Notes: generated by a model from the sequence alone, not told the origin. A stretch of 64,000 nt of DNA from UBA940 sp031548515 (GCA_031548515.1 JAVBRB010000009.1:8453-72452), one strand, 5' to 3'. Shown: positions 15,976-25,112, counted from the first letter of the stretch. Numbers and translations are program-made.

Positions 15976-17985
15976 TTACCGCTCGGGATTGGGGTTGTAC
16001 TTGTTTATGAGATCGTAGGCCTGCTGGATGCCCAGTTCGCCCGCCTTACTGATATCAAGATAGCCTTTGCGCGTGTCCTTCATGTATATCTGTACCAGGC
16101 CGCGGTTGTAGTATGCCTCTGCAAAGAATGGGTTCAGTTCTATGGCGCGCGTGTAGTCGTCGAAAGCCTCAGGCAGTTTGTCGGACATCACCAACAGGTT
16201 CGCGCGGTTGTAATATATGTGCGCCAGGTCGGGCATCAGCTTGGCTGCCTTATTTAGATCGGCTATCGCCTCGTCGTAGTTGTAGATGCGGTTCGTGGAG
16301 GTGCGCATGCGGTACTCCGGATCGCTCTCGATGGTCATCCTCTGCAGTCCGCCGCCATCGATCGATGAAATGAAGTCGATCATCTCGGCCCGCGTGGTGC
16401 TGCGGTTGATGTAGAGGAATGGATTGGTGGCGTTTTTCTCGATGGCATGCGTCAGCGTATTTACCGAATTTGTGAACTGCTTCACAAGTGACTGCGTGAC
16501 GCCGCGTTTGAAAAGCGTCTCCCAACTGTCGTCGCCGCCCGATATCCGTGCCGCCAACCTGCGGTCGGCCGCCATTACACTGTCAGTCGGAATGTCGCTT
16601 TCGAGGCGCGAGAAAACCAGGTTCTCCATCTTCATATCCCTGCGGAAATCCTCGAGTTTCACAACATAGTAAGTCGTCGGACCGATGCTGCGCACGGTAT
16701 CGGGTGTGTGTAGTGTGAACCGGAACAACGGCAGCAGGGCAAGGTTTTCGCGGTTAGAGGCCAGACGGTCGAAGTTCGCTCCCGTGAATTTAGTCTCGAA
16801 CGACAGCAACCGCGTGAAATTCTGTGCCGAGTCGGCGTAAGCCACGAACACGGAGTCCGACAGGCGGTTCTCGTATTCGGCGATCTTCTTTTCCCCGGTA
16901 TTTTTGTCCTGACGTGCACCCCGCGTATCTTTCAGCAGGTAGCGCAGCTCGGCGCGCCCGAGATAAGCCGCGGCGAAATCGGGATATAGCTCGATTGCTT
17001 TCGAATAATCCTTCACGGCGCTCTCCCAGTCTCCCAGCCGGCTCTTCAGCAGGGCGCGGTTGTAGTAGACCACCACGTTGTCGGGAGAAAGTTCTACCAC
17101 CTTGTCGTAGTCCGACATGGCATTGTTGTAGTCGCCGATGTTGGTGCGGACAATGGCGCGGTTATAGTATGCGACGGGATTGTCGGGATTCATTTTGATA
17201 ACGAGGTCCAGATCGGACAGCGCGCCGGAGAACTGTCCCAGCCGTTCGCGGGCCAGTGCGCGGTTGAAATAGGAATATACATAGGTAGTGTCGCACTTTA
17301 CGGCCGTTTCGAAGTCGGCCAGCGCGTCGCCGTATTGCTCCCGGTCCATGTAGAGCGCGCCGCGCCGGTTGTAGCCTTCGGGGCTTTCGCGGTTGATGCG
17401 GATGGCGGTATTATAGTCTTCCAGCGCTCGTATAGTGTCGTTCATCTGTAGATAGGCCATGCCGCGCAGGACGTAGGCGTCGGCCACACGGTTGTTGTGG
17501 AAAATGAACGTGGTGAAATCCTCGACCGCCTTCTCGAACTGGCGGTTCATCAGGAACGTATAGCCGCGGCTGTAATAGGGGCCAGAAAGGTCGGGACGAA
17601 GCTCGATGGCTTCGCGGAAGTCGGCCAGGGCGTCGTCGTAATTGCCCAACAGCATTCGCGTGATGGCGCGGTGATGGTAGGCCATAGTGTATACAGGGTT
17701 GTTTTCGATAGCCAACGTGAAGTCGTATTCGGCGCCCAGGTTGTCGTCGAGGTTGGCCTTGGCGATGCCCCGGAAAAAATACGCCTCGTAGTCTTTCGGA
17801 TCCACTCTCAGCAGGGCGTTGTAGATGCGTATGGCCTCGGGATACTTGTTTTCGATGAGGTATCCGCGGCCCATCCAGAAGAAATAGGCCTTGTTGTACT
17901 GCCCGTATGAGGTGGTTGCAACGAATCCTGCCGCTACGATTATTGCGGCGATAATGTATTTCCGGATGTTTCTAAACAGGCCCAT
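15976..17985 (-). CDS. Exported tetratricopeptide-repeat protein
   Basis: A 669-residue protein (from ATG 17985) with an N-terminal signal peptide or anchor (IRKYIIAAIIVAAGFVATTSYGQ) followed by about ten consecutive TPR units from residue 25 to 365 (such as AYFFRGIAKANLDDNLGAEYDF and AYYNRAIVRTNIGDYNNAMSDY), a non-TPR middle region (about 370-520) and two or three more TPRs at the C-terminus ending NPNPER. TPR arrays bind partner proteins; the partner is not known here. An upstream in-frame ATG at 18027 would add a hydrophobic 14-residue leader. Divergent from purA. Confidence 0.85.
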   Translation of the reverse strand: MGLFRNIRKYIIAAIIVAAGFVATTSYGQYNKAYFFWMGRGYLIENKYPEAIRIYNALLRVDPKDYEAYFFRGIAKANLDDNLGAEYDFTLAIENNPVYTMAYHHRAITRMLLGNYDDALADFREAIELRPDLSGPYYSRGYTFLMNRQFEKAVEDFTTFIFHNNRVADAYVLRGMAYLQMNDTIRALEDYNTAIRINRESPEGYNRRGALYMDREQYGDALADFETAVKCDTTYVYSYFNRALARERLGQFSGALSDLDLVIKMNPDNPVAYYNRAIVRTNIGDYNNAMSDYDKVVELSPDNVVVYYNRALLKSRLGDWESAVKDYSKAIELYPDFAAAYLGRAELRYLLKDTRGARQDKNTGEKKIAEYENRLSDSVFVAYADSAQNFTRLLSFETKFTGANFDRLASNRENLALLPLFRFTLHTPDTVRSIGPTTYYVVKLEDFRRDMKMENLVFSRLESDIPTDSVMAADRRLAARISGGDDSWETLFKRGVTQSLVKQFTNSVNTLTHAIEKNATNPFLYINRSTTRAEMIDFISSIDGGGLQRMTIESDPEYRMRTSTNRIYNYDEAIADLNKAAKLMPDLAHIYYNRANLLVMSDKLPEAFDDYTRAIELNPFFAEAYYNRGLVQIYMKDTRKGYLDISKAGELGIQQAYDLINKYNPNPER

Positions 17986-18184
17986 ATATGTAGGTGCGAA
18001 GATAATAATTACCTGCAGTTTTTTCATCGTAACGTTAAAAAATCATAAAAAGTACTTGTCCATACGGCGGTTGGGCGCAGTTTCGGTGAAAAAGGGCCTT
18101 CGCGCCGAAAGTTCGGTTTCATCGCTCATTTTCTTACAATGGCAAAGTAAAACTTTTTTCTTTGCCCATTGCTTAACGAAAATG

Positions 18185-18215
18185 TTGGAATTTCGGGGGA
18201 GAGTCCGTAACTTTG
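18185..18215 (+). promoter_or_regulatory. Promoter of purA
   Basis: TTG (18185-18187), a 20-bp spacer and TAACTTTG (18208-18215) match the Bacteroidetes -33/-7 promoter and lie 55 bp upstream of the purA ATG at 18271. A start point near 18220 argues against the in-frame start at 18223. Confidence 0.7.
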
Positions 18216-18270
18216 GCCGCAATTGTTTTTGCGGAGCAAAATAATTGAACCAATAAAAACACCACAAAAA

Positions 18271-19539
18271 ATGAAGAAAATAGATGTGGTTCTGGGCCTC
18301 CAATGGGGCGATGAAGGAAAAGGAAAGGTCGTAGACGTTCTAACCCCAGGCTATCAGGTCGTGGCGCGTTTCCAGGGCGGTCCCAATGCCGGACATACCC
18401 TTATATTCGGAGGCGACAAATACGTGCTCCATACCATACCTTCCGGCATTTTCCGCGACGGCAGTATAAACATAATAGGTAACGGCGTGGTGATAGACCC
18501 GGTGATACTGGCCGGCGAGATTTCCAAACTCGAGGCCGCGAGGGTGGAAGTACGTTCCAAACTACTGGTATCCAAACGTGCGCACCTCATCCTGCCCACA
18601 CACCGTATGCTGGATGCGGCTTCGGAAGCCGCCAAAGGCGCGTCGAAGATAGGATCCACGCTCAAAGGCATCGGCCCGACCTATATGGACAAGACGGGGC
18701 GCAACGGTCTGCGTGTGGGAGACATAATTTCCCCGATGTTCATGGAACGCTACAACGCCCTTAAAAGCAAGCACGAAGGCTTGCTGGCGCAGTACGGAGG
18801 TTTCGAATACGACATTGCAGAATACGAAAAAGAGTGGATGCAGGGGATCGAGGTTCTCCGCAGCCTGCAGCTCATCGAAAGCGAGATCGTGGCCAATGAC
18901 ATGCTCGACCGCGGTGTGAAGGTCCTTGCCGAGGGCGCCCAAGGCTCGATGCTCGACATCGACTTCGGAACTTATCCGTTCGTCACATCATCGACCACGC
19001 TCTGCGCAGGCGTTTGTACCGGCCTGGGTGTCAATCCCCACCGCATAGGCGAGGTCTACGGTATATTCAAGGCCTACTGCACCCGCGTAGGCAGCGGTCC
19101 GTTCCCCACGGAGCTTTTCGACGCCGATGGTGAAAAGATGCGGGCGATAGGACAGGAATTCGGAGCCACCACAGGACGTCCGCGCCGCTGCGGCTGGCTC
19201 GACATGGTGGCCCTGAGATATGCCGTTATGATGAACGGCGTCACGAGGCTCATCATGATGAAGGGCGATGTGCTGAACGAATTCCCAACCCTGAAAGTCT
19301 GTGTCGGATATAAAGTCGGCGGTGCGGTGATCAATTATTTTCCATACGAAACCAACGAGGAGGTCACTCCGGTATACAGGGAATTCAAAGGTTGGAATTG
19401 CAGAATCAACGATGTTCGCAAATACGGCGAATTCCCCGCAGAATTCCGCGAATACGTGGATTTCATAGAGAAAGAAACCGGGGTTCCCGTGACCATCATC
19501 TCGGTGGGACCGGACCGCGAGGAAACCGTAATAAGATAG
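18271..19539 (+). CDS. purA: Adenylosuccinate synthetase
   Basis: Uses GTP to join IMP and aspartate into adenylosuccinate, the first committed step to AMP. The 422-residue enzyme shows VVLGLQWGDEGKGKVVD at the N-terminus (P-loop and catalytic Asp), GPNAGHTLIF near 37 (catalytic His), STLKGIGPTYMDKTGRNGLRVGD near 127, DFGTYPFVTSS near 230, and the TTGRPRRCGWLD substrate loop near 300. ATG 18271 is chosen over an upstream ATG at 18223 because the protein then starts MKKIDVVLG and the promoter box ends at 18215. Confidence 0.97.
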   Translation: MKKIDVVLGLQWGDEGKGKVVDVLTPGYQVVARFQGGPNAGHTLIFGGDKYVLHTIPSGIFRDGSINIIGNGVVIDPVILAGEISKLEAARVEVRSKLLVSKRAHLILPTHRMLDAASEAAKGASKIGSTLKGIGPTYMDKTGRNGLRVGDIISPMFMERYNALKSKHEGLLAQYGGFEYDIAEYEKEWMQGIEVLRSLQLIESEIVANDMLDRGVKVLAEGAQGSMLDIDFGTYPFVTSSTTLCAGVCTGLGVNPHRIGEVYGIFKAYCTRVGSGPFPTELFDADGEKMRAIGQEFGATTGRPRRCGWLDMVALRYAVMMNGVTRLIMMKGDVLNEFPTLKVCVGYKVGGAVINYFPYETNEEVTPVYREFKGWNCRINDVRKYGEFPAEFREYVDFIEKETGVPVTIISVGPDREETVIR

Positions 19540-19540
19540 T

Positions 19541-19635
19541 GTTAACGATTAGTGATTAGCGATTGACGGTTAGTGATTAAGGTTTCCGCGTATGCGTCGG
19601 ACTTCACTAATAACTAATCACTGATAACTAATAGC
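19541..19635. repeat. AT-rich TTAACGATTAGT-type inverted repeat
   Basis: Left part (19541-19582) begins GTTAACGATTAGTGATTAG and repeats TTAGTGATTA; right part (19604-19635) carries CACTAATAACTAATCACTG in inverted orientation. The left end matches the ends of the unit inserted between atpB and atpD (46093-46115). Only 21 bp separate the arms, so it looks like an emptied copy of that unit between purA and etfB. Confidence 0.6.
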
Positions 19636-19647
19636 TGAAAAATTTTT

Positions 19648-20526
19648 ATGAAAAAAGAGTTCAAAATCGTTGTGCTGGCGAAGCAGGTGCCCGACACCCG
19701 CAACGTGGGAAAGGACGCGATGACTCCCGAGGGGACCGTCAACCGTGCAGCTCTGCCGGCCATTTTCAATCCCGAAGACCTGAACGCACTCGAACAGGCA
19801 CTCAGGATCAAGGACAAGTTCCCCGGAAGTACCGTTACCGTGCTTTCGATGGGACCCCACCGCGCCGCCGAGATCATACGCGACGCAATGTTCCGCGGGG
19901 CGGACGGAGGCGTGCTTCTTACCGACCGCAAATTTGCCGGTGCGGATACTTTGGCCACCTCCTACGCGCTTGCTTGCGCCGTTAAAAAGATCAAACCCGA
20001 CATGATCGTAGCAGGACGCCAGGCTATAGACGGCGATACCGCCCAGGTAGGTTCGCAGGTCGCCGAAAAACTCGGTTGGCCGCAGATCACCTACGCCGAA
20101 GAGATCATGGGTATCGAAGGTGGCAAAATGACAGTCAAGCGTCGTCTGGACAACGGTATCGAAGTGGTGGAATGCCCGCTTCCGCTGGTGGTGACGGTCA
20201 ACGGTTCGGCCGCAGAGTGCCGTCCGCAGAACGCGCGCCGCATAATGAAATACAAATACGCCCTCATACCCACCGAGATCGAAGCATGTGCCGGAACCCT
20301 CGCAGCCGAACTGGCTCCCAAGTACGGCTACCTGCAGATACAGGAGTGGGGTGCCGATGCGGTGAACCCCGACGAATCGCAGCTGGGCCTCGCAGGTTCG
20401 CCCACCAAGGTCAAGAAGATCGAGAACGTGGTGTTCCAGCTCAAGGAGTCGAAGTGCCTCTCGTGCTCCGATGACGAAATCAATTCGCTGATAGTCGAAC
20501 TCCTTGAAACTCACACATTGGGTTAG
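19648..20526 (+). CDS. etfB: Electron transfer flavoprotein subunit beta
   Basis: The AMP-binding half of the heterodimeric electron-transfer flavoprotein that takes electrons from acyl-CoA dehydrogenase. The 292-residue protein has KIVVLAKQVPDT at the N-terminus, the AMP-contacting DRKFAGADTLATSYALA near 92 and GRQAIDGDTAQVGSQVAEKLGWPQITYAEEI near 122. It lies 18 bp before etfA, with the dehydrogenase gene after that, forming a three-gene module for acyl-CoA oxidation or its reverse. Length is slightly above the classical 250-260 residues, as in other Bacteroidales. Confidence 0.95.
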   Translation: MKKEFKIVVLAKQVPDTRNVGKDAMTPEGTVNRAALPAIFNPEDLNALEQALRIKDKFPGSTVTVLSMGPHRAAEIIRDAMFRGADGGVLLTDRKFAGADTLATSYALACAVKKIKPDMIVAGRQAIDGDTAQVGSQVAEKLGWPQITYAEEIMGIEGGKMTVKRRLDNGIEVVECPLPLVVTVNGSAAECRPQNARRIMKYKYALIPTEIEACAGTLAAELAPKYGYLQIQEWGADAVNPDESQLGLAGSPTKVKKIENVVFQLKESKCLSCSDDEINSLIVELLETHTLG

Positions 20527-20544
20527 CAGTAAAACTGAACGAAG

Positions 20545-21564
20545 ATGAACAATTTATTCGTATATATAGAGACGGAGGGCGGCAAGGTCGCCGACGTCAG
20601 CCTCGAACTTCTCACCAAGGGCCGCGAACTGGCCGACACACTCGGCTGCAAGCTCGAGGCGGTGCTGATCGGGGACAAAGTTTCGGGACTCGAGAAGGAA
20701 CTCGCGAAATATGGTACCGATACCGTGTGGATGGCCGAAGGCAAAGAGCTTTCGCCTTACCAGACGCTTCCCCATACCGCCATAATGTGCGGCCTTATAG
20801 AGCAGGAAAAACCGCAGATCGCACTCATGGGAGCGACTCCAGTCGGCCGCGACCTGGGTCCGCGCGTATCTTCGGCCATGCACAGCGGCCTCACTGCCGA
20901 CTGCACCAGCCTCGTCATCGGCGACCACAGCGACCCCAAAACTAAGACCGACTATAAGAACTTGCTCTACCAGATACGTCCGGCTTTCGGCGGCAACATC
21001 ATCGCCACCATCATCAACCCCGACTGCCGTCCTCAGATGGCCACGGTGCGCGAGGGCGTGATGAAGAAGGAATATGCCAAAAAACCGGGTGCCGGCGAAG
21101 TCAAAAACGTCGACTGGAAGAAGATGGTCAAACCCGAGGATTTCGCGATGAAGATCATCGAACGCCACATCGAGGAGCGCAAGATCAATATCAAGAACGC
21201 CGGTATAATTGTTGCGGGCGGTTACGGTATGGGTTCCAAGGATAACTTCAAACTCTGCTTCGACCTCGCCGAAACCCTCGGCGGAGAAGTTGGCGCAAGC
21301 CGCGCAGCTGTCGACGCCGGGTTTGCGGACCACGCAAGGCAGGTAGGCCAGACGGGCGTCACGGTCCGTCCGAAACTCTACATCGCCTGCGGCATCTCGG
21401 GGCAGATCCAGCACACTGCCGGCATGGACGGCAGCGCCATGATCATCGCCATCAACAACGACCCCGAAGCGCCGATCAACAAGATCGCGGACTACACCAT
21501 CATCGGCGACGTCAACGAGGTGATCCCCCGCATGATCAAGTCATATAAACAAAACTCGAAGTGA
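20545..21564 (+). CDS. etfA: Electron transfer flavoprotein subunit alpha
   Basis: The FAD-binding half of the electron-transfer flavoprotein. The 339-residue protein has an N-terminal domain resembling EtfB (about 1-200) and the C-terminal FAD domain with GGYGMGSKDNFKLCFDLAE near 225, VGASRAAVDAGFADHARQVGQTG near 250, CGISGQIQHTAGMDGS near 280 and the closing AINNDPEAPI..ADYTIIGDVNEV. It follows etfB by 18 bp; a palindromic repeat (copy C) separates it from the dehydrogenase gene. Confidence 0.96.
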   Translation: MNNLFVYIETEGGKVADVSLELLTKGRELADTLGCKLEAVLIGDKVSGLEKELAKYGTDTVWMAEGKELSPYQTLPHTAIMCGLIEQEKPQIALMGATPVGRDLGPRVSSAMHSGLTADCTSLVIGDHSDPKTKTDYKNLLYQIRPAFGGNIIATIINPDCRPQMATVREGVMKKEYAKKPGAGEVKNVDWKKMVKPEDFAMKIIERHIEERKINIKNAGIIVAGGYGMGSKDNFKLCFDLAETLGGEVGASRAAVDAGFADHARQVGQTGVTVRPKLYIACGISGQIQHTAGMDGSAMIIAINNDPEAPINKIADYTIIGDVNEVIPRMIKSYKQNSK

Positions 21565-21568
21565 GAAA

Positions 21569-21692
21569 CTGTCTAAATTCCACAAATCCTGCGTTACGCT
21601 CGTCGGCAAAATGCTCATTTACGATCAGTAAACTCCGCTTTTGCCGCCATCGCAAGCCTTGTATTTGGAAATTTATTTCAGTTTCTGCCCTT
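21569..21692. repeat. Intergenic palindromic repeat, copy C (between etfA and acyl-CoA dehydrogenase)
   Basis: A nested palindrome: GAAACTG near 21570 pairs with CAGTTTC near 21680, GGCAAAA (21605-21611) with TTTTGCC (21639-21645), and TTTAC/GTAAA in the centre (21618-21632). It also carries CTGCGTTACGCTC (21589-21601) and TCGCAAGCCTTGTAT (21650-21664), shared with copy B. The full arm-to-arm length is about 120 bp. Confidence 0.8.
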
Positions 21693-21719
21693 TGATTAAT
21701 TTTTAGACGGTTTTAAGTT

Positions 21720-23459
21720 ATGGCTAACTTTTTTTTAGATAACAAGGACATACAGTTCCAGATGGAGCATCCGCTGATGCGCAAGATCGTGGAGCTGAAG
21801 GAACGCGGTTTTGCCGACGCAGGCAAATACGACACCGCTCCCAGGAACTTCGAGGACGCTATGGACAACTACCGCCGCGTGATGGAGATCACGGGCGGGG
21901 TTTGCGGCGACATCATCGCCCCAAATGCCGAAGAGGTCGACCATACCGGTCCGCGCGTCGTGGACGACCATGTGGTCTATGCTCCGGGGACGCAAGCCAA
22001 CCTCGACGCTATCAACGCCGCCGGCCTGGCCGGAATCACACTGCCGCGCAAATACAATGGGCTGAACTTCCCGCTGGTCTGTTTCGTGATGGCCAATGAG
22101 ATGGTGGCGCGCGCCGACGCGGGTTTCGAGAACCTGTGGGGGCTGCAGGACTGCGCCGAAACGCTCAACGAATTCGCAAGCGAGGAGATCAAGATGAAAT
22201 ACCTGCCGTGGGTTTCCGAAGGCGCGACCTGCGCCATGGACCTCACTGAACCCGACGCCGGTTCCGACCTCGGCGCCGTGATGCTCAAGGCTCACTATGA
22301 CGAAAAACAGGGCACATGGCTGCTGAACGGCGTGAAGCGCTTCATCACCAACGGCGACGGCGACATTTCGCTCGTGCTGGCCCGTACCGAAGATGGCACG
22401 AAGGACGCCCGCGGTCTGTCTATGCTCGTTTACGACCGCCGCCACATGGCTGTCAAAGTGCGCCGCATCGAGAACAAGCACGGTATCAAAGGCTCGCCCA
22501 CATGCGAACTCGTCTTTACGAACGCCCCGGCAGAACTTGTCGGCGACCGCAAGATGGGCCTTATCAAATACGTGATGGCGCTGATGAATGCCGCCCGCCT
22601 GGGCATCGGCGCGCAGAGCATCGGGCTGTGTGAGGCCGCCTACCGCGAGGGCCTCAAGTACGCCAACGAGCGCGCGCAGTTCGGCAAGAACATCATAAAT
22701 TTTCCGGCCGTCTACGAAATGCTCAATAACATGAAGGCCCGCATCGCCGCCGGACGTGCGCTGCTTTACGAAACCACACGTTTCGTGGAGATGTACAAGC
22801 AGTACGAGCACATCGGCCACGAACGCGAGCTGACTGCCGACGAACGCGCCGAAATGAAATTCTACAACCGTCTGGCCGACGCTTTCACCCCGCTCCAGAA
22901 ACTGTTCCTGAGCGAATACGCCAATTCTATTTCCTATGACTCGCTTCAGATACACGGCGGAAGCGGCTACATGAAGGATTACCCAATCGAGCGCATCGTG
23001 CGCGACGCCCGCATCACCAACATCTACGAAGGAACCACCCAGCTGCAGGTCGTAGCCTCCATCAACCATGTCACCAAGGGTACCTACATGCAGCAGATCG
23101 AGGCTTATGAATCGGAAAAATATCCAGACGAATTCGCTCCGATCCGCAGGAAACTGGCCGGAATGAAAGCCAAACTCACGGCTATGGTCGATAAAGTGGA
23201 CGGGATCGAGGCCGAATACAAAGGCGAAGGGTTCAAGGATTTCCATGCGCGACGCCTGGTCGAGACCGCCGGTCATATCATCATGACCTGGGTGCTGATG
23301 AAGGAAGCCGCCGTGCGTCCTGAAGATTACACGATCCAGTTAAAGACCTTCGCGAAGATCGCCGAAGCCGAAGTCGCCAGGGCTTTCGAAGCCGTCGATA
23401 AATCTTCGTGGGATGATATCGCTCTCTACCGTACTGTTCTGGAAGACAGTGTGGAATAA
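21720..23459 (+). CDS. Acyl-CoA dehydrogenase
   Basis: A 579-residue FAD-dependent dehydrogenase that makes the alpha,beta-double bond in acyl-CoA and passes electrons to EtfAB encoded just upstream. Visible motifs: CAMDLTEPDAGSDLGAVM near 173, GVKRFITNGDGD near 201, the helical domain YANERAQFGKNI near 316, LQIHGGSGYMKDYPIERIVRDARI near 400 and the catalytic Glu in NIYEGTTQLQ near 435. A C-terminal helical extension (about 445-579) is longer than in short-chain enzymes, as in very-long-chain-like and Bacteroidetes members. Chain-length preference cannot be read directly. Confidence 0.93.
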   Translation: MANFFLDNKDIQFQMEHPLMRKIVELKERGFADAGKYDTAPRNFEDAMDNYRRVMEITGGVCGDIIAPNAEEVDHTGPRVVDDHVVYAPGTQANLDAINAAGLAGITLPRKYNGLNFPLVCFVMANEMVARADAGFENLWGLQDCAETLNEFASEEIKMKYLPWVSEGATCAMDLTEPDAGSDLGAVMLKAHYDEKQGTWLLNGVKRFITNGDGDISLVLARTEDGTKDARGLSMLVYDRRHMAVKVRRIENKHGIKGSPTCELVFTNAPAELVGDRKMGLIKYVMALMNAARLGIGAQSIGLCEAAYREGLKYANERAQFGKNIINFPAVYEMLNNMKARIAAGRALLYETTRFVEMYKQYEHIGHERELTADERAEMKFYNRLADAFTPLQKLFLSEYANSISYDSLQIHGGSGYMKDYPIERIVRDARITNIYEGTTQLQVVASINHVTKGTYMQQIEAYESEKYPDEFAPIRRKLAGMKAKLTAMVDKVDGIEAEYKGEGFKDFHARRLVETAGHIIMTWVLMKEAAVRPEDYTIQLKTFAKIAEAEVARAFEAVDKSSWDDIALYRTVLEDSVE

Positions 23460-23502
23460 GCGCAGACGCTGTTAGGGGCGCATTTTATCGCAATATTTTA
23501 TG

Positions 23503-23530
23503 GAAGCCGGGATTCTCCGGCTTCTGTTTT
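23503..23530 (+). terminator. Terminator of the etfBA-acyl-CoA dehydrogenase operon
   Basis: GAAGCCGG (23503-23510) pairs with CCGGCTTC (23517-23524) around a 6-nt loop and is followed by TGTTTTTT, 44 bp past the dehydrogenase stop codon. Confidence 0.85.
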
Positions 23531-23549
23531 TTACTATATTTACAGTCTG

Positions 23550-23557
23550 TAATTTTG
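23550..23557 (+). promoter_or_regulatory. -7 promoter box for the TerC gene
   Basis: TAATTTTG matches TAnnTTTG exactly and ends only 7 bp before the ATG at 23565. If it is used, the message would have almost no leader, or translation would begin at the in-frame ATG 23586. Confidence 0.5.
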
Positions 23558-23564
23558 TATAAAC

Positions 23565-24611
23565 ATGGAGTCGGAAATAATTTTCATGTGCGGCTTCCTG
23601 CTGCTGGTGACGTTGATGCTTGCTGTCGACCTGGGGCTTGTCAACAAAAAAGACCATGTCGTTTCGTTCAGAGAAGCCCTTGTCTGGACCGGCATCTGGG
23701 TAGGTACAGCCCTGCTGTTTTATGTGTTCATACGCTTTCATGCCGAATGGATACACGGCATAAATACAATGGAGGAGTTGGCGCATTTCAATGTAAAGTA
23801 CGGCCATAATATAGATCTCGACCATGCGCTCGGATTCGATGCCAACATCGAGATGTACCGCCGGGAGATGTCGCTGGAGTACCTGACAGGCTACCTGATC
23901 GAAAAGGCGCTCTCGGTGGACAATATCTTCGTGATGATAATGATATTCCTCAGTTTCAGGGTAGATCCCAAATACTACCACAAGATACTGTTCTGGGGGA
24001 TAATAGGAGCGGTCCTGATGCGATTCCTGTTCATCTTCCTTAGTGCGGCGCTCATACAGCGTTTCGAGTGGATCCTGTGGGTATTCGGTGCGCTGCTTGT
24101 CTTCACCGGAGTGAAAATGTTCCTCGAACGGGATAAGAAAGAGGGTCTGGATATGAAACGGCATCCGGTGGTGAGATTCGTTTCGAAACGGCTCCGCATG
24201 ACCCGCACCGATTACGGAGGGCGATTCTTCGTCCGGCTGCGCGGCAGGCGCTACATAACCCCGCTGTTCCTCGTGCTTCTGATAATCGAAGGATCGGACG
24301 TGATATTCGCTGTGGACTCGATACCGGCCATATTTTCCGTAACGCTCGACCCGTATATAGTATTTTTCTCCAATATTTTCGCCATCCTTGGGCTGAGGTC
24401 GCTCTTCTTTGTGCTGAACAGCGTCGTGGATAAGTTCGCCTACCTGAAGGTCGGACTGGCGGTATTGTTGGTTTTCATCGGTGCCAAGATGTTGCTGCAC
24501 GGGATTTTCCACGTGGATATAAGTACCACGGCGTCACTGCTGGCGATAGTCGGGATTTTGGCGGCGAGTGTAGCAGCCTCGCTTATTTTTCCTCCGAAAG
24601 CAGTTGCGTAA
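23565..24611 (+). CDS. TerC-family integral membrane protein
   Basis: A 348-residue polytopic membrane protein with about nine hydrophobic segments. Acidic residues inside the membrane segments mark the TerC/Alx family: VDLGLVNKKDHVVSFREAL near 21, EYLTGYLIEKALSVDNIFVM near 104, and the second-half counterpart LIIEGSDVIFAVDSIPAIFSVT near 240. Family members export or exchange metal ions such as manganese, or are linked to tellurite resistance; the substrate here is not known. Single gene with its own promoter; convergent with the small hypothetical gene at 24624. Confidence 0.88.
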   Translation: MESEIIFMCGFLLLVTLMLAVDLGLVNKKDHVVSFREALVWTGIWVGTALLFYVFIRFHAEWIHGINTMEELAHFNVKYGHNIDLDHALGFDANIEMYRREMSLEYLTGYLIEKALSVDNIFVMIMIFLSFRVDPKYYHKILFWGIIGAVLMRFLFIFLSAALIQRFEWILWVFGALLVFTGVKMFLERDKKEGLDMKRHPVVRFVSKRLRMTRTDYGGRFFVRLRGRRYITPLFLVLLIIEGSDVIFAVDSIPAIFSVTLDPYIVFFSNIFAILGLRSLFFVLNSVVDKFAYLKVGLAVLLVFIGAKMLLHGIFHVDISTTASLLAIVGILAASVAASLIFPPKAVA

Positions 24612-24623
24612 GCAGAGCGGGTG

Positions 24624-25028
24624 TCAGCCGAGCGTTTGCTTGACCGTCAGGCCGCCCCATTGGTTTACATTGCAGGGATGGACTTTTGGTTGGTTGCCGT
24701 CGTGCGAAACCGCGAGTTCGATTTCGAAAGGAGGAGAGTCCCTGATCGCAGCCGAAACAGGGAAAGTATTTGCTGTCACGTAGACATAAATGTCGGCATG
24801 GTCGCACGGAGTGGTTTCCAGCACGAGCGGACGCGCTGGGTCGTAATCTGGCGGAGCCTCGCGCACTTCGGTACCATCGCCCGGTTCGTAAATCTTATCA
24901 GTGAGGGTCAGGTAGTCCGATATCCTTCCCTCTGCATCGAAGCATGCTGCGGTCATAAATACGTTGTACCTCCACCATTCCGGGTATGCGCACTTCACTT
25001 CCGCTCTGAATATTTTATTTTTGCTCAT
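24624..25028 (-). CDS. Hypothetical protein
   Basis: A 134-residue protein I do not recognise, from ATG 25028 (MSKNKIFRAEVKCAYPEWW). It has no signal peptide or membrane segment and looks beta-rich (NVFMTAACFDAEGRISDYLTL, ADIYVYVTANTFPVSAA, FEIELAVSHDG). An upstream in-frame start at 25127 would add a Lys/Arg-rich leader that runs through a repeat fragment, so it was not used. Convergent with terC. Codon use looks like that of its neighbours, which supports a real gene. Confidence 0.6.
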   Translation of the reverse strand: MSKNKIFRAEVKCAYPEWWRYNVFMTAACFDAEGRISDYLTLTDKIYEPGDGTEVREAPPDYDPARPLVLETTPCDHADIYVYVTANTFPVSAAIRDSPPFEIELAVSHDGNQPKVHPCNVNQWGGLTVKQTLG

Positions 25029-25041
25029 AATATGATGGCCT

Positions 25042-25068
25042 GGATTGCTTCGTTTCGCTCGCGATGAC
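25042..25068. repeat. Fragment of the TGTCATCCCGAG-type repeat
   Basis: The stretch reads as one arm of the dispersed GGATTGCTTCG...CTCGCGATGAC repeat, related to the fuller palindrome at 6769-6884. It lies just before the start of the hypothetical gene at 25028 (minus). Confidence 0.45.
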
Positions 25069-25112
25069 TGGAGGCGATCCCCATGCAAATATATTAAAGT
25101 TGAGGGGAAATC

